Shown piece by piece: positions 18,328 to 27,135 of a stretch of DNA of 64,000 nucleotides. Made by a program: the position numbers and the translations under genes. The notes under the pieces were generated by a model. That model worked only from the letters and a program-made list of their open reading frames with translations. It searched no databases and was not told the origin of the DNA. Numbering within the stretch: position 1 is the stretch's first letter; each line of letters opens with the position of its first letter. Source of the DNA: Bacteroidia bacterium (GTDB lineage Bacteria > Bacteroidota > Bacteroidia > B-17B0 > Aurantibacillaceae); assembly GCA_016787445.1 (NCBI GenBank), contig JAEUTQ010000065.1:1-64000 (forward strand), written 5' to 3'.

Positions 18328-19338
18328 CTACACTACCTTAAAATCAGGTTTATTGATTATAGTTAGAAATTTGCTGATGGTTTCATTCATATTCAGATCG
18401 CTTTTTCCACCGGCTGCATTGATATGTCCTCCGCCGCTAAAATATTCACGCGCGAATTTATTTACATCAAATTTCCCTTTGCTTCTGAAAGAAACTTTAA
18501 TTTTTCCATCCATTTCAGCAAAAAATCCGGAAAATTTAATTCCGTTAATAGATAATGGATAATTCACTAAACCTTCTGTATCACCCTTCTGATAACTGAA
18601 ATGATTCAATTCATCTTCCGTTAAGGAGATAAATGCTAAATGCTTTTCGGGCATTACCACCATTTTTTGTGATAATGAATGACCCAATAATTTTAAACGA
18701 TTTGTTGCATAAGTATCATAAACCGCTTCATGAATTTGATTTGGAACGGCGCCCTTTTGCAATAAATCAGCTAATATTAAATGTGTTTTGGCTGTAACAG
18801 ATGAAAAACGGAAAGAGCCGGTATCGGTCATTAATCCGGTGTATAAACACGAAGCGATTTTTTTATCGATGTGTTTTTTTCCTCCCAAGGCTACAATCAA
18901 ATCATACACCAATTCGCAAGTACTGCAGGCCTTTACATCATGAAAAACAATTTGAGCAAATCCATCGGGCTGCTGATGATGATCGATTAAAACCTTTGTG
19001 GCTTTACTTTTTTCTACCAGTTCACCCAATTTCTCTAAACGTTTGAATGAGTTAAAATCCAAGGTAAATACCGCATCTGCCTTTTCGATTAACTTGGCTA
19101 CCTTTTCAGGTTCCGACTGATGATTTAGCACTTTTGCATCACCCGGCATCCAGTGCAAAAACTCAGGATATTCATTTGGCACCACTACGGTAGCCTTCTT
19201 TTTCATCTTTGTTAAATAATTAAACAGTGCTAGAGAGGAGCCCATGGCATCTCCATCCGGACTCCAATGTGTAACTATAACACTACTTTTAGCCTTTCTA
19301 AGAAGGACTTTCAATTTATTTACTTCGGTTTTTTTCAT
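18328..19338 (-). CDS. nrnA: DHH-family oligoribonuclease/pAp phosphatase
   Basis: 336 residues. The DHH phosphoesterase domain shows THWSPDGDAMGSSLAL (metal-binding Asp pair), TLDFNSFKRLEKL and the DHH triad itself in VLIDHHQQPDGF; the C-terminal DHHA1 domain has GGGHINAAGGKSDL. Family members degrade short RNAs and 3',5'-pAp to nucleotides. First gene of a leftward operon; divergent from ndk with 145 bp between. The assignment to NrnA rather than another DHH-DHHA1 member is based on length and motif order. Confidence 0.9.
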   Translation of the reverse strand: MKKTEVNKLKVLLRKAKSSVIVTHWSPDGDAMGSSLALFNYLTKMKKKATVVVPNEYPEFLHWMPGDAKVLNHQSEPEKVAKLIEKADAVFTLDFNSFKRLEKLGELVEKSKATKVLIDHHQQPDGFAQIVFHDVKACSTCELVYDLIVALGGKKHIDKKIASCLYTGLMTDTGSFRFSSVTAKTHLILADLLQKGAVPNQIHEAVYDTYATNRLKLLGHSLSQKMVVMPEKHLAFISLTEDELNHFSYQKGDTEGLVNYPLSINGIKFSGFFAEMDGKIKVSFRSKGKFDVNKFAREYFSGGGHINAAGGKSDLNMNETISKFLTIINKPDFKVV

Positions 19339-19429
19339 TCTTATAACAGACCCTAAAATTACGTTTTATAGAGGGGATTTTAAAACGAAGATATCACCAA
19401 AAGAGGTTAAAACCGACTTATTTGACATA

Positions 19430-19461
19430 TTTGCACAGATACAAGGTAATAAGTATCTTTG
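19430..19461 (+). promoter_or_regulatory. ndk promoter, strong match
   Basis: TTTG (19430-19433), 20 bp spacer, TATCTTTG (19454-19461): a full match to the Bacteroidota sigma-A consensus. Start codon follows 22 nt later. Confidence 0.7.
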
Positions 19462-19483
19462 CGCCCATTAATTTAAAACCAAA

Positions 19484-19903
19484 ATGGCAGGAAAAATCAC
19501 ATTTACTATGCTTAAACCCGATGCGGTTGAAGCCAACAACATTGGTCCGATTTTAGCAAAAATCAACGAAGGCGGATTCCGCATTGTTGCTATGAAATAT
19601 TTACGCCTTAGCCCTGAACAGGCAGGCCAATTTTATGCGGTTCACAAAGAGCGTCCTTTTTACGGAGAGCTTGTTTCTTATATGAGCAGCGGTCCTATCG
19701 TTGCAGCTGTATTAACGAAAGATAATGCAGTGGCAGATTTCAGAAAATTAATTGGAGCTACCGATCCAACAAAAGCCGAAGAAGGCACTATTCGTAAAAT
19801 GTTCGCTAAATCTATTGCTGCAAACGCTATTCACGGCTCTGACAGTGATGAAAACGCACAAATCGAAGCTAACTTCTTCTTCTCGCAATTAGAACGTTTT
19901 TAA
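19484..19903 (+). CDS. ndk: Nucleoside-diphosphate kinase
   Basis: Transfers phosphate between nucleoside tri- and diphosphates through a phosphohistidine. 139 residues, normal length. Lys in MLKPDAV and the active-site His117 in [15 protein letters not shown] are present. Single-gene unit with its own strong promoter and a terminator directly after the stop. Confidence 0.97.
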   Translation: MAGKITFTMLKPDAVEANNIGPILAKINEGGFRIVAMKYLRLSPEQAGQFYAVHKERPFYGELVSYMSSGPIVAAVLTKDNAVADFRKLIGATDPTKAEEGTIRKMFAKSIAANAIHGSDSDENAQIEANFFFSQLERF

Positions 19904-19912
19904 TCAAATTCG

Positions 19913-19932
19913 AACCCCTCTTAAGAGGGGTT
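19913..19932 (+). terminator. ndk terminator
   Basis: AACCCCTC/GAGGGGTT stem with a TTAA loop, followed by TTTTTTATTT on the plus strand. The opposite strand lacks a good T tract, so it mainly serves ndk. Confidence 0.88.
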
Positions 19933-19934
19933 TT

Positions 19935-21248
19935 TTATTTCTTACCTTGTTTATACACCCACTCAGCATCTAAATAAATCATGGTATCTAGTGGCATTCC
20001 GTTTTTTTCAGCCTTAATTCTAACATCATTTAACCAAGCTGGATTTTCATAGAGGTATCTAATTATTCCATTAATATCAGATTGTTCTTGTCTGTTTCCT
20101 AGCGATTTTTCTCCATATTTAAAATACTTATATGCATCCTCAATAAAACCCCAACCAATATTTGAGGTATTAACTTCACTTGCCATTATACAGATAACAT
20201 CACTTCGGTTTAACTCGTATTTAAAATCAAGGAGCATAGGATTCTTACCTTCATTTCCGTCATAATAATCATAAACTAAGTTGTTATAATACCAGAAGCT
20301 ATGATAACCATAAACTTCTCTTGGAATTTTAGTATAGTATATCCCCATCCAATAACTATCAGAAACCATTAATAGATTGATTTTATCCTTTTTTGAGGTA
20401 TCCAACTTTACATTTATTGGATAGGCCATTTCATAGCAAGGCATCTTCCATAACAAATTGAGTGCAGACTCAAGGTCGTTATCCGGGTCTCTAAGACTAT
20501 CGGTAATTAACATCTCTTGATAATTAAATTTACTTAGTTTTATATTTCTCCTAGATTCAATGTATCTGTTTAATGTATCCAATGCATAATACATTCCATA
20601 AACACTCCAATGTGTTCCGGTTTTAGGATATAAGGGGTGTTTAGAACTTGATTTTATTTTTCGGAATAGGGAACCATAATCGATAAAATTGATGCCGTTT
20701 GATTTTGCCAACTTAACACTTAAATCATAATTGTTTTCAGTTGACTTTTTTGAATACTTATCCGGCAAAAACTCGGGACAGAAACTTGCCTTTCCTGGAG
20801 CGAATAATAAAATCAAGTCTTTGTTCATTTTTTTTAAAGTATCCTGTACAAACTTTATTTTCTCAAAACGCTTTAGCAACAATTCCTCACCAACGAAATC
20901 TTCGCCCAAATACGCTCTAATATATTTCTCCTCAAATAATACACCATCCTTCCCAATAACTACGTCATTTGCAGAAACAGAATTATAAAGAGAATAATAT
21001 ATCTGATTCTTTATTCGTATAAAAAATGGCCGAAGCGCAAATTGATCATTAATGTACTTTTCCTTCTGCGCAGCAAAACTACCATCAAACCAAGTTCTTA
21101 AACTAAAAAGTGTATCTTTTTGCAATGTAAAACTTCCTTTTAATGGTTCAACTCCAACTAAATGCAGTTTATCCTCAACCATTGGAAACAGCCAAGCCAT
21201 GAACAGAGTTGCTAAAATCACTTTTTTATATTTCATCTGTGCTGCCAT
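19935..21248 (-). CDS. AlgJ/AlgX-like SGNH O-acetyltransferase-associated protein
   Basis: 437 residues from the ATG at 21248, which overlaps the algI-like stop as TGATG; a TTG one codon upstream is also possible. One N-terminal TM/signal anchor (ILATLFMAWLFPM). The SGNH-like catalytic pieces are GTHWSVYGMYYALD (DXXH-like His) and MVSDSYWMG (Ser). AlgJ/AlgX proteins pass acetyl groups from the membrane carrier to a polysaccharide outside the inner membrane. Paired with the MBOAT gene upstream. The polysaccharide acceptor is unknown. Confidence 0.82.
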   Translation of the reverse strand: MAAQMKYKKVILATLFMAWLFPMVEDKLHLVGVEPLKGSFTLQKDTLFSLRTWFDGSFAAQKEKYINDQFALRPFFIRIKNQIYYSLYNSVSANDVVIGKDGVLFEEKYIRAYLGEDFVGEELLLKRFEKIKFVQDTLKKMNKDLILLFAPGKASFCPEFLPDKYSKKSTENNYDLSVKLAKSNGINFIDYGSLFRKIKSSSKHPLYPKTGTHWSVYGMYYALDTLNRYIESRRNIKLSKFNYQEMLITDSLRDPDNDLESALNLLWKMPCYEMAYPINVKLDTSKKDKINLLMVSDSYWMGIYYTKIPREVYGYHSFWYYNNLVYDYYDGNEGKNPMLLDFKYELNRSDVICIMASEVNTSNIGWGFIEDAYKYFKYGEKSLGNRQEQSDINGIIRYLYENPAWLNDVRIKAEKNGMPLDTMIYLDAEWVYKQGKK

Positions 21249-22672
21249 CAAAATCTGAAATATATAAAAGGGTTAAAATTACCGGATGTGATATAACTAA
21301 CACATACTATAAAAAACACAAATGCAAGAGTTGTAGAAAAGAATGTAAGTTTAACAGATTTCATGCCATAATAGACAGAATTGTGTACCTCTTTAAATTT
21401 TGGGATTAAAACAAAAAAAGAAAAAACGAAGGATAAAATAAATACAGTCCAAAAATTTGCATCAAAAGTAGTATGTGCTTCAGTTGCTTTATAAACGAAT
21501 AATCGTTTTACAAAACGTAGAGCATATCCAATACTCTCTGAACGAAATAAAACCCATCCAATTGCAACAAAAAGAAAGGTTAGAGTAAAGGAAAAAAGGC
21601 CAATCCTTTCCAATATTTTTTGCCAACCAATTCTTTCAATTATAAGCCAACAACCATGATAAGCGCCCCATGCGATAAAAGTCCAAGCTGCACCATGCCA
21701 AAAACCTGACAACAAAAAAACAATCCATAAATTAAAAAAAAGTCTTAGTTTACTATCAACTTTATTTCCGCCAAGTGGAATGTACAAGTAGTTTTTCATC
21801 CATGATCCGAGGGTTATATGCCATCTTCTCCAAAATTCAGTAATATTTAATGAAGTATAAGGATTATCAAAATTCTCAGGAAACTTAAATCCTAGCATTT
21901 GCCCAATGCCTATTGCCATATCGGAATATCCTGAAAAATCAAAATATATTTGAAATGTATACGCCAACATTCCCATCCATGCCTCCTTAGTTCCGATTTG
22001 GTTAATATCTAAACTCCATATACTGTCTGCTGCAATTGCTACTGTGTTAGCAATGATAACTTTTTTTGATAAACCTATAACGAAACGTTTGAATCCACTT
22101 AGAATAATTTCTGAATTATACTCACTAAATCTTCCCCTGATTTGATCTGCAATTTCGTGATATCGAATAATTGGTCCGGCAATTAACTTTGGAAACAAAA
22201 TAATATACAGCTGGTAATCTAAAAAACTGACAAGTGGGGCGTGCTTCTTTCTATATACATCAATCACGTAAGTTAAACTTTCAAACGTATAAAATGAAAT
22301 CCCAATTGGCAAAACAATATTTAAAGCGGAAATGGAGTCTAAACCAAATTTTGCCAAAAAATAATTTATATTCTCAATAAAAAAATTACAATACTTAAAA
22401 TAAAAAAGCAATCCCACATTCATACTCACAGAAAGTACTAGAACAATTTTCCTTGATCGTTCCTTAACTTGAGCAAACATCCACCTAACCAGATAGAAAT
22501 CTAAAACAGTTGTAACTAAAATAACAAAAATAAACTTAGGTGCACCCCAACTATAAAACAAAATACTAGCAATAAGAAGAAATGCGTTTTTATAACTGTC
22601 TTTAATTAGTATATAAAGCAAAAGCAGTAAAGGAAGAAAATAGAGCAAAAAAACAATACTGCTAAAAATCAT
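21248..22672 (-). CDS. MBOAT family O-acyltransferase (AlgI-like)
   Basis: 474 residues, about 11 TM segments. Typical AlgI/DltB parts: FYTFESLTYVIDVYRKKH, PKLIAGPIIRYHEI, FSGYSDMAIGIGQMLGFKFPENFDNPY, WRRWHITLGSWMKNYLYIPLGGN, and the catalytic His in LLSGFWHGAAWTFIAWG. It would take an acetyl group from the cytoplasm and hand it to the AlgJ-like partner at 19935-21248. The pair is more AT-rich than its neighbours by eye. It may modify the polysaccharide made at 9-15 kb; that link is inference. Confidence 0.9.
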   Translation of the reverse strand: MIFSSIVFLLYFLPLLLLLYILIKDSYKNAFLLIASILFYSWGAPKFIFVILVTTVLDFYLVRWMFAQVKERSRKIVLVLSVSMNVGLLFYFKYCNFFIENINYFLAKFGLDSISALNIVLPIGISFYTFESLTYVIDVYRKKHAPLVSFLDYQLYIILFPKLIAGPIIRYHEIADQIRGRFSEYNSEIILSGFKRFVIGLSKKVIIANTVAIAADSIWSLDINQIGTKEAWMGMLAYTFQIYFDFSGYSDMAIGIGQMLGFKFPENFDNPYTSLNITEFWRRWHITLGSWMKNYLYIPLGGNKVDSKLRLFFNLWIVFLLSGFWHGAAWTFIAWGAYHGCWLIIERIGWQKILERIGLFSFTLTFLFVAIGWVLFRSESIGYALRFVKRLFVYKATEAHTTFDANFWTVFILSFVFSFFVLIPKFKEVHNSVYYGMKSVKLTFFSTTLAFVFFIVCVSYITSGNFNPFIYFRF

Positions 22673-22833
22673 ATTAATATTACAACTGTACGCTGTCGAT
22701 TAGTTACAAAATTATAATAATTCTTTTATTAGTAGCATTTCGTCAAACAAGTCACTTAAACCTTTTTAATTCTCAATTTAATTAACCATAAATATGTGTT
22801 ATTAACAATATATCTTTAAGTTCACATTTTTGC

Positions 22834-22841
22834 TAAATTTG
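22834..22841 (+). promoter_or_regulatory. -7 box of the GAPDH gene
   Basis: TAAATTTG fits TAnnTTTG and lies 34 nt before the ATG. The surrounding 203-bp gap (22673-22875) is otherwise AT-rich with no gene; no clear -33 TTTG at 19-21 bp. Confidence 0.4.
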
Positions 22842-22875
22842 CCAATCATTTATACTCATTTCTTAAAGGCAAAAA

Positions 22876-24339
22876 ATGGAAACACTTGAAAAATTAAATG
22901 GCGATTATCAAACACAATTAAGTGATTGGATTCAGCATGAAAAGGCAGCGATTGATTTAATCAGCGCTATTGGAAAACTTTGGTTCGAGAAATCAATTGA
23001 ATTAGTTCTATTCAGAAACCAATTGGTGGATCGCAGTGCCAGTGAAATCATGAATCTTCACTTGTATGCAAAGAATATCGTAAAAAAACCTATCACTGTT
23101 AAGGATACTGTAGCCTTAGCAAATGAGCTATATAAATCAAATGTGGGTCCAAGCAAAATTGACATAGGTCAATTAGCGTACGAATGGCACCAGGAACAAG
23201 CTAAATATAAATCTATTACGGATTTCATCAATGATAAACTGAAAAACTTCCTTGGTAACAACAATTCTATCACACCAAAAGATGTAGTTCTTTTTGGATT
23301 TGGACGTATCGGCCGTTTAGCAGCGCGCGAACTAATTGCGCAAGCAGGTAAAGGTGAACAATTACGTTTAAAAGCGATTGTTACACGCGGAAACAGTGAT
23401 GATGAAATTGTAAAACGCGCGGATTTATTACGTACTGATTCTGTACACGGTCCATTCCCGGGAACTGTTATCGAAGATTTAGCGAATAAAGCTTTAATCA
23501 TTAACGGACACACCGTACACATGATTGATGCGAAAAATCCGGAAGATGTTGACTATACAAAATATGGAATTAAAGATGCTTTGTTAATTGATAATACCGG
23601 TGTTTTTCGTGATGATAAAGAGTTAAGTCGCCACTTACAAGCAAAAGGTATTGCAAAAGTATTGTTAACTGCACCTGCAAAAGGAAGTGTACCAAATGTT
23701 GTTTATGGTGTTAACCACGAAAAAGTAGATGTGAAAAAAGAAAATATTTTTTCAGCTGCATCTTGTACAACTAACGCTATCATGCCAATCCTTTATGTTA
23801 TTGATAAGGAATTAGGCATTGAAAAAGGTCACATCGAAACAGTACACTCTTATACCAACGATCAGAATTTACTCGACAATTATCATAAAAAATACCGTCG
23901 TGGTCGTTCTGCTGCCTTAAACATGGTAATTACTGAAACGGGTGCTGAAAGCGCTTTGAAAAAAGTATTACCACATTTATCCGGTAAGTTTACTGCTAAC
24001 TCTGTACGTGTACCGACTCCAAATGTTTCGTTAGCAATTTTAAATTTAAACGTGAACAAAGAAGTTACTAAAGAACAAGTAAACGATATTATCAAGAAGT
24101 ACGCTTTATCCGGAAGTTTAGTTGAACAGATTCAGTATGCATTTTCCAATGAATTAGTTTCTACAGACATTATCGGTTCTTCTTGTCCGAGTGTATTCGA
24201 TAGTCAGGCCACTATCATTTCACCTGATAAAAAGAGCATTGTACTTTATGTATGGTATGATAACGAATACGGTTACACACGTCAGGTTATCCGTTTCAGC
24301 AAACAAATTGCAGAAGTACGCAGACCGGTATATTACTAA
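22876..24339 (+). CDS. Glyceraldehyde-3-phosphate dehydrogenase, long form
   Basis: 487 residues, about 130-140 longer than classic GAPDH (about 335). The extra part is N-terminal (residues 1-134), soluble and helical. The Rossmann start VVLFGFGRIGRLAARE is at 137-152, and the catalytic Cys297 sits in FSAASCTTNAIMP, with TVHSYTNDQN and the C-terminal YDNEYGYTRQVIRF as in the family. Oxidises glyceraldehyde 3-phosphate with NAD(P). The long form is known in Bacteroidota; whether it serves glycolysis or gluconeogenesis is not decided by sequence, so no symbol is given. Confidence 0.92.
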   Translation: METLEKLNGDYQTQLSDWIQHEKAAIDLISAIGKLWFEKSIELVLFRNQLVDRSASEIMNLHLYAKNIVKKPITVKDTVALANELYKSNVGPSKIDIGQLAYEWHQEQAKYKSITDFINDKLKNFLGNNNSITPKDVVLFGFGRIGRLAARELIAQAGKGEQLRLKAIVTRGNSDDEIVKRADLLRTDSVHGPFPGTVIEDLANKALIINGHTVHMIDAKNPEDVDYTKYGIKDALLIDNTGVFRDDKELSRHLQAKGIAKVLLTAPAKGSVPNVVYGVNHEKVDVKKENIFSAASCTTNAIMPILYVIDKELGIEKGHIETVHSYTNDQNLLDNYHKKYRRGRSAALNMVITETGAESALKKVLPHLSGKFTANSVRVPTPNVSLAILNLNVNKEVTKEQVNDIIKKYALSGSLVEQIQYAFSNELVSTDIIGSSCPSVFDSQATIISPDKKSIVLYVWYDNEYGYTRQVIRFSKQIAEVRRPVYY

Positions 24340-24344
24340 TAAGA

Positions 24345-24373
24345 AAAAAGCCCCGATTTTATCGGGGCTTTTT
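24345..24373. terminator. Bidirectional terminator between GAPDH and mntH
   Basis: Stem AAAAAGCCCCGAT/ATCGGGGCTTTTT with a TTT loop; A and T tracts flank it on both sides, so it ends both convergent transcripts. Confidence 0.92.
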
Positions 24374-24377
24374 ATTT

Positions 24378-26249
24378 CTAAACTAATACCAATGGCACTG
24401 AAATATTATGGCGTACATCTTCAATCGTTGTGCCCAACAAAATATCCTTAAATGTTTTGTGGCCGTGCGTTCCCATGACTAACATGTCACAATGATGAGC
24501 GCTCACCGATTTAGGAATGGCTGTTTTCGGATTACCATAGGTTAATGCTAGATGGCTCACAAATCCTTTTTCTGACAATTGATCTTGATATTTTTTCAAG
24601 TATTGATAATCCTGCTCCCGCTCCATATCAAACGAATCTTCACCATAAACAACAGCATTGGTACTTTCTAATACGTGTACGAGTACATACTCGGCCTTCT
24701 TCCCTCCCAGCATTATTGCTTTATTTATAGCCTTGTTATCACTACTGCTAAAATCAACAGTAATCGCAATTTTTTTATACGCACTTACTTCAGTGAACTC
24801 TATTGGTTTAAAATCGCCATGAAAGGTATTTGTTTTAATGTTTTGTTTGCTGATAAATGGAACTATTATAATGTACAACAGCATTAAAAAACAAAACAAA
24901 CATAAAGGCACCACAGTAAAACTTATAAGCAAAGGACTTTCTGAACCAACAATCCAATCCGTTAATTCATGAATAACCATTTTAATATTCAGACCAATAA
25001 TAACAAGTGCTGCCACCCAGGAAATAATCTTCTGCCACATCGGTATTACAAACTCACCCATTTTATTTTTATCACTCACAAAATGAATCAGCGGAATTAC
25101 TGCGAAGCCGAGTTGTAAACTCAAAATAACCTGACTTAAAATTAAAAGCTTTCCCGTACTGTGTTCACCCATAATTAAAATGGTGATAAATGCCGGAACA
25201 ATGGCAATTAACCGCGTTAACAAACGACGAATCCATGGTTGCAAACGCAAATTCAAATACCCTTCCATCACGACTTGTCCTGCTAAAGTTCCGGTTACAG
25301 TTGAACTTTGTCCTGCTGCAATTAAAGCAACCGCAAATAATATGGGAGCCAAGGTACTTCCTAACATAGGTTCTAACAAATGATGGGCATCCTGAATATC
25401 GCTTACATTATTCATTCCCTTAGTAAAAAACGAAGCGGCTGCAAGAATGAGAATAGCTGCATTTACAAATAGCGCCAGGTTTAAAGCAACAGCACTATCA
25501 ATCACATTAAACTTTATGGCTTTCTTTATTCCAACCGGACTCCTTTCGATTTTTCTTGTTTGAACCAAGGAACTATGGAGGTATAAATTATGCGGCATTA
25601 CTGTTGCTCCAATAATACCAATAGCGATATAAAGAGCTTCATCGTTGGCCAGACCGGGAATAATTCCCTTTACCACTTCCCCCATGTCAGGTTTAGCAAT
25701 GAGTAATTGAATCAAAAAGGAAACACCAATTAACATAACTAGCGATAAAATGAATGCTTCCATCTTACGGATTCCCTTATTCAATAAAAACAAAAGCAAA
25801 AAACTGTCTAAAACAGTAATTACAACTGCCGTAAGGAGCGAAACGTTAGGAAATAACAAATGAATTCCAATTGCCATTCCGATTACTTCGGCCATATCCG
25901 TTGCTGCAATAGCAATCTCAGCAAGAATATATAAAAAGAAATTAATGAATGAAGGATAGCTCTCTCTGCTAGCTTGCGCTAAATCCTTTCCTGTTACTAT
26001 TCCCAATCGCGCGCAGTGGCTTTGCAGTAAAATAGCAATCAGGTTACTCATTAATAACACCCAAATTAAACTATATCCAAATTGCGCGCCACCGGCAATA
26101 TCAGTTGCCCAGTTTCCCGGATCCATGTAGCCAACACTAACCATGTAGGCCGGACCTAAAAAAGCAAACAAGCTCTTCCAACGTGATTTTCCTGAAGTAA
26201 CTACGCTGGCGTGTACTTCTTCTAATGATTTTCCGCTCGACTTTGTCAT
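24378..26249 (-). CDS. mntH: Nramp divalent-metal transporter fused to a universal-stress-protein domain
   Basis: 623 residues, against about 410-450 for ordinary MntH. The Nramp core (about residues 25-430) has the metal-site motifs DPGNWATD (43-50, TM1) and ATVMPHNLYLHS (215-226, TM6). After a linker with extra hydrophobic segments the C-terminal about 140 residues form a UspA domain: KKIAITVDFSSSDNKAI, YVLVHVLE and the nucleotide-binding MGTHGHKTFKDILLGTT. It imports Mn(II) (or Fe) with protons; the USP part may sense ATP or stress. It overlaps the 3' end of the MntR-type regulator gene by 4 bp. Confidence 0.93.
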   Translation of the reverse strand: MTKSSGKSLEEVHASVVTSGKSRWKSLFAFLGPAYMVSVGYMDPGNWATDIAGGAQFGYSLIWVLLMSNLIAILLQSHCARLGIVTGKDLAQASRESYPSFINFFLYILAEIAIAATDMAEVIGMAIGIHLLFPNVSLLTAVVITVLDSFLLLFLLNKGIRKMEAFILSLVMLIGVSFLIQLLIAKPDMGEVVKGIIPGLANDEALYIAIGIIGATVMPHNLYLHSSLVQTRKIERSPVGIKKAIKFNVIDSAVALNLALFVNAAILILAAASFFTKGMNNVSDIQDAHHLLEPMLGSTLAPILFAVALIAAGQSSTVTGTLAGQVVMEGYLNLRLQPWIRRLLTRLIAIVPAFITILIMGEHSTGKLLILSQVILSLQLGFAVIPLIHFVSDKNKMGEFVIPMWQKIISWVAALVIIGLNIKMVIHELTDWIVGSESPLLISFTVVPLCLFCFLMLLYIIIVPFISKQNIKTNTFHGDFKPIEFTEVSAYKKIAITVDFSSSDNKAINKAIMLGGKKAEYVLVHVLESTNAVVYGEDSFDMEREQDYQYLKKYQDQLSEKGFVSHLALTYGNPKTAIPKSVSAHHCDMLVMGTHGHKTFKDILLGTTIEDVRHNISVPLVLV

Positions 26250-26914
26250 GATTTTACCTCCACCAAAATATTTAATGCCACTTTATGACTTAAAAACAAG
26301 CCGTGATTTTTATTCACTTTTACTTTAAGCGAATGATCGTATGAATTCACTTCATCCACTTTTAAATGATCGCCCAATCCAATGCCTGATTGCGACAAAT
26401 ATTGAAGAAACTGAGTGCTATGATCACTTACTCCTGTTACAACTAAAACTTGTTTTACTTTTGCTTCTGCTAATGCAATTGATTTTTGTGCGTAGAATTT
26501 TCCATTTGCATCCGGAATGGGATCTCCGTGCGGGTCATGCTTCGGGCGTCCCAAAAACAAATCCAACTTCTCAATTAATTCATCACTGTTAATATGCTCC
26601 AGCTGTTCAGCAATATCATGCACTTCATCCCATTTAAACTTCAACTTCTCCACTAAAAACACCTCCCACAAACGATGCTTCCTAACTACTTTCACTGCAG
26701 TTTTACGTCCCTTTTCCGTTAATCGTACTCCCTTGTAAGGCTTGTAATCTATAAATTTCTTCTCTGCTAAACGCTTTAACATATCAGTCACCGAAGCCGC
26801 TTTATTATTCAAATGCTCCGAAATCTGATTGGTACTCACCTCTGCATCGCCATACAAACGACTCAAAGAAAAAATAGCTTTCAGATAATTTTCTTCTGTG
26901 AATGAAATTTCCAT
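26246..26914 (-). CDS. DtxR/MntR-family metal-dependent repressor
   Basis: 222 residues from the ATG at 26914 (MEISFTEENYLKAIFSL). The frame also permits a TTG 5 codons earlier. Domains: N-terminal winged helix-turn-helix (about 1-65) with helix VSTNQISEHLNNKAASVTDML, dimerisation/metal domain (about 66-140; H and E residues in the HDIAEQLEHINSDEL segment), then a C-terminal FeoA/SH3-like domain (about 150-220). Co-transcribed with the Nramp gene it most likely represses via the palindrome at 26955. Manganese is more likely than iron as the effector, because of the partner; this is inference. Confidence 0.92.
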   Translation of the reverse strand: MEISFTEENYLKAIFSLSRLYGDAEVSTNQISEHLNNKAASVTDMLKRLAEKKFIDYKPYKGVRLTEKGRKTAVKVVRKHRLWEVFLVEKLKFKWDEVHDIAEQLEHINSDELIEKLDLFLGRPKHDPHGDPIPDANGKFYAQKSIALAEAKVKQVLVVTGVSDHSTQFLQYLSQSGIGLGDHLKVDEVNSYDHSLKVKVNKNHGLFLSHKVALNILVEVKS

Positions 26915-26954
26915 GATGCAAATATACAAATATTTATATTAATCTAAATATTTT

Positions 26955-26970
26955 TTTAGACTAGCCTAAA
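26955..26970 (-). promoter_or_regulatory. DtxR/MntR-type operator
   Basis: TTTAGACTAGCCTAAA is a 16-bp inverted repeat with one mismatched pair and follows the DtxR-family core TTAGG-nTAG-nCTAA. It ends about 40 bp upstream of the regulator's ATG. A -7-like TATATTTG (26919-26926, minus strand) lies between. The natural reading is autorepression of mntR-mntH. Confidence 0.7.
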
Positions 26971-27087
26971 TTTAACCTCGAAAACATCGATCAAAGTATT
27001 ACTTTTCAAGCTGATAACATCATCTCCCCCATTTCACGTGATTTTAATTTTCAGGTCTTTTTCTCCCTTAAATCCCCCCGTTTGCGA

Positions 27088-27118
27088 TTTGGTGCTTTCG
27101 CCTAAACCATTAGCTTTG
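27088..27118 (+). promoter_or_regulatory. Promoter of the BNR-repeat gene, strong match
   Basis: TTTG (27088-27091), 19 bp spacer, TAGCTTTG (27111-27118). The ATG follows at 27136. Together with the mntR operator this accounts for the 221-bp divergent gap. Confidence 0.65.
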
Positions 27119-27135
27119 TTATGTAATTTTTTATC

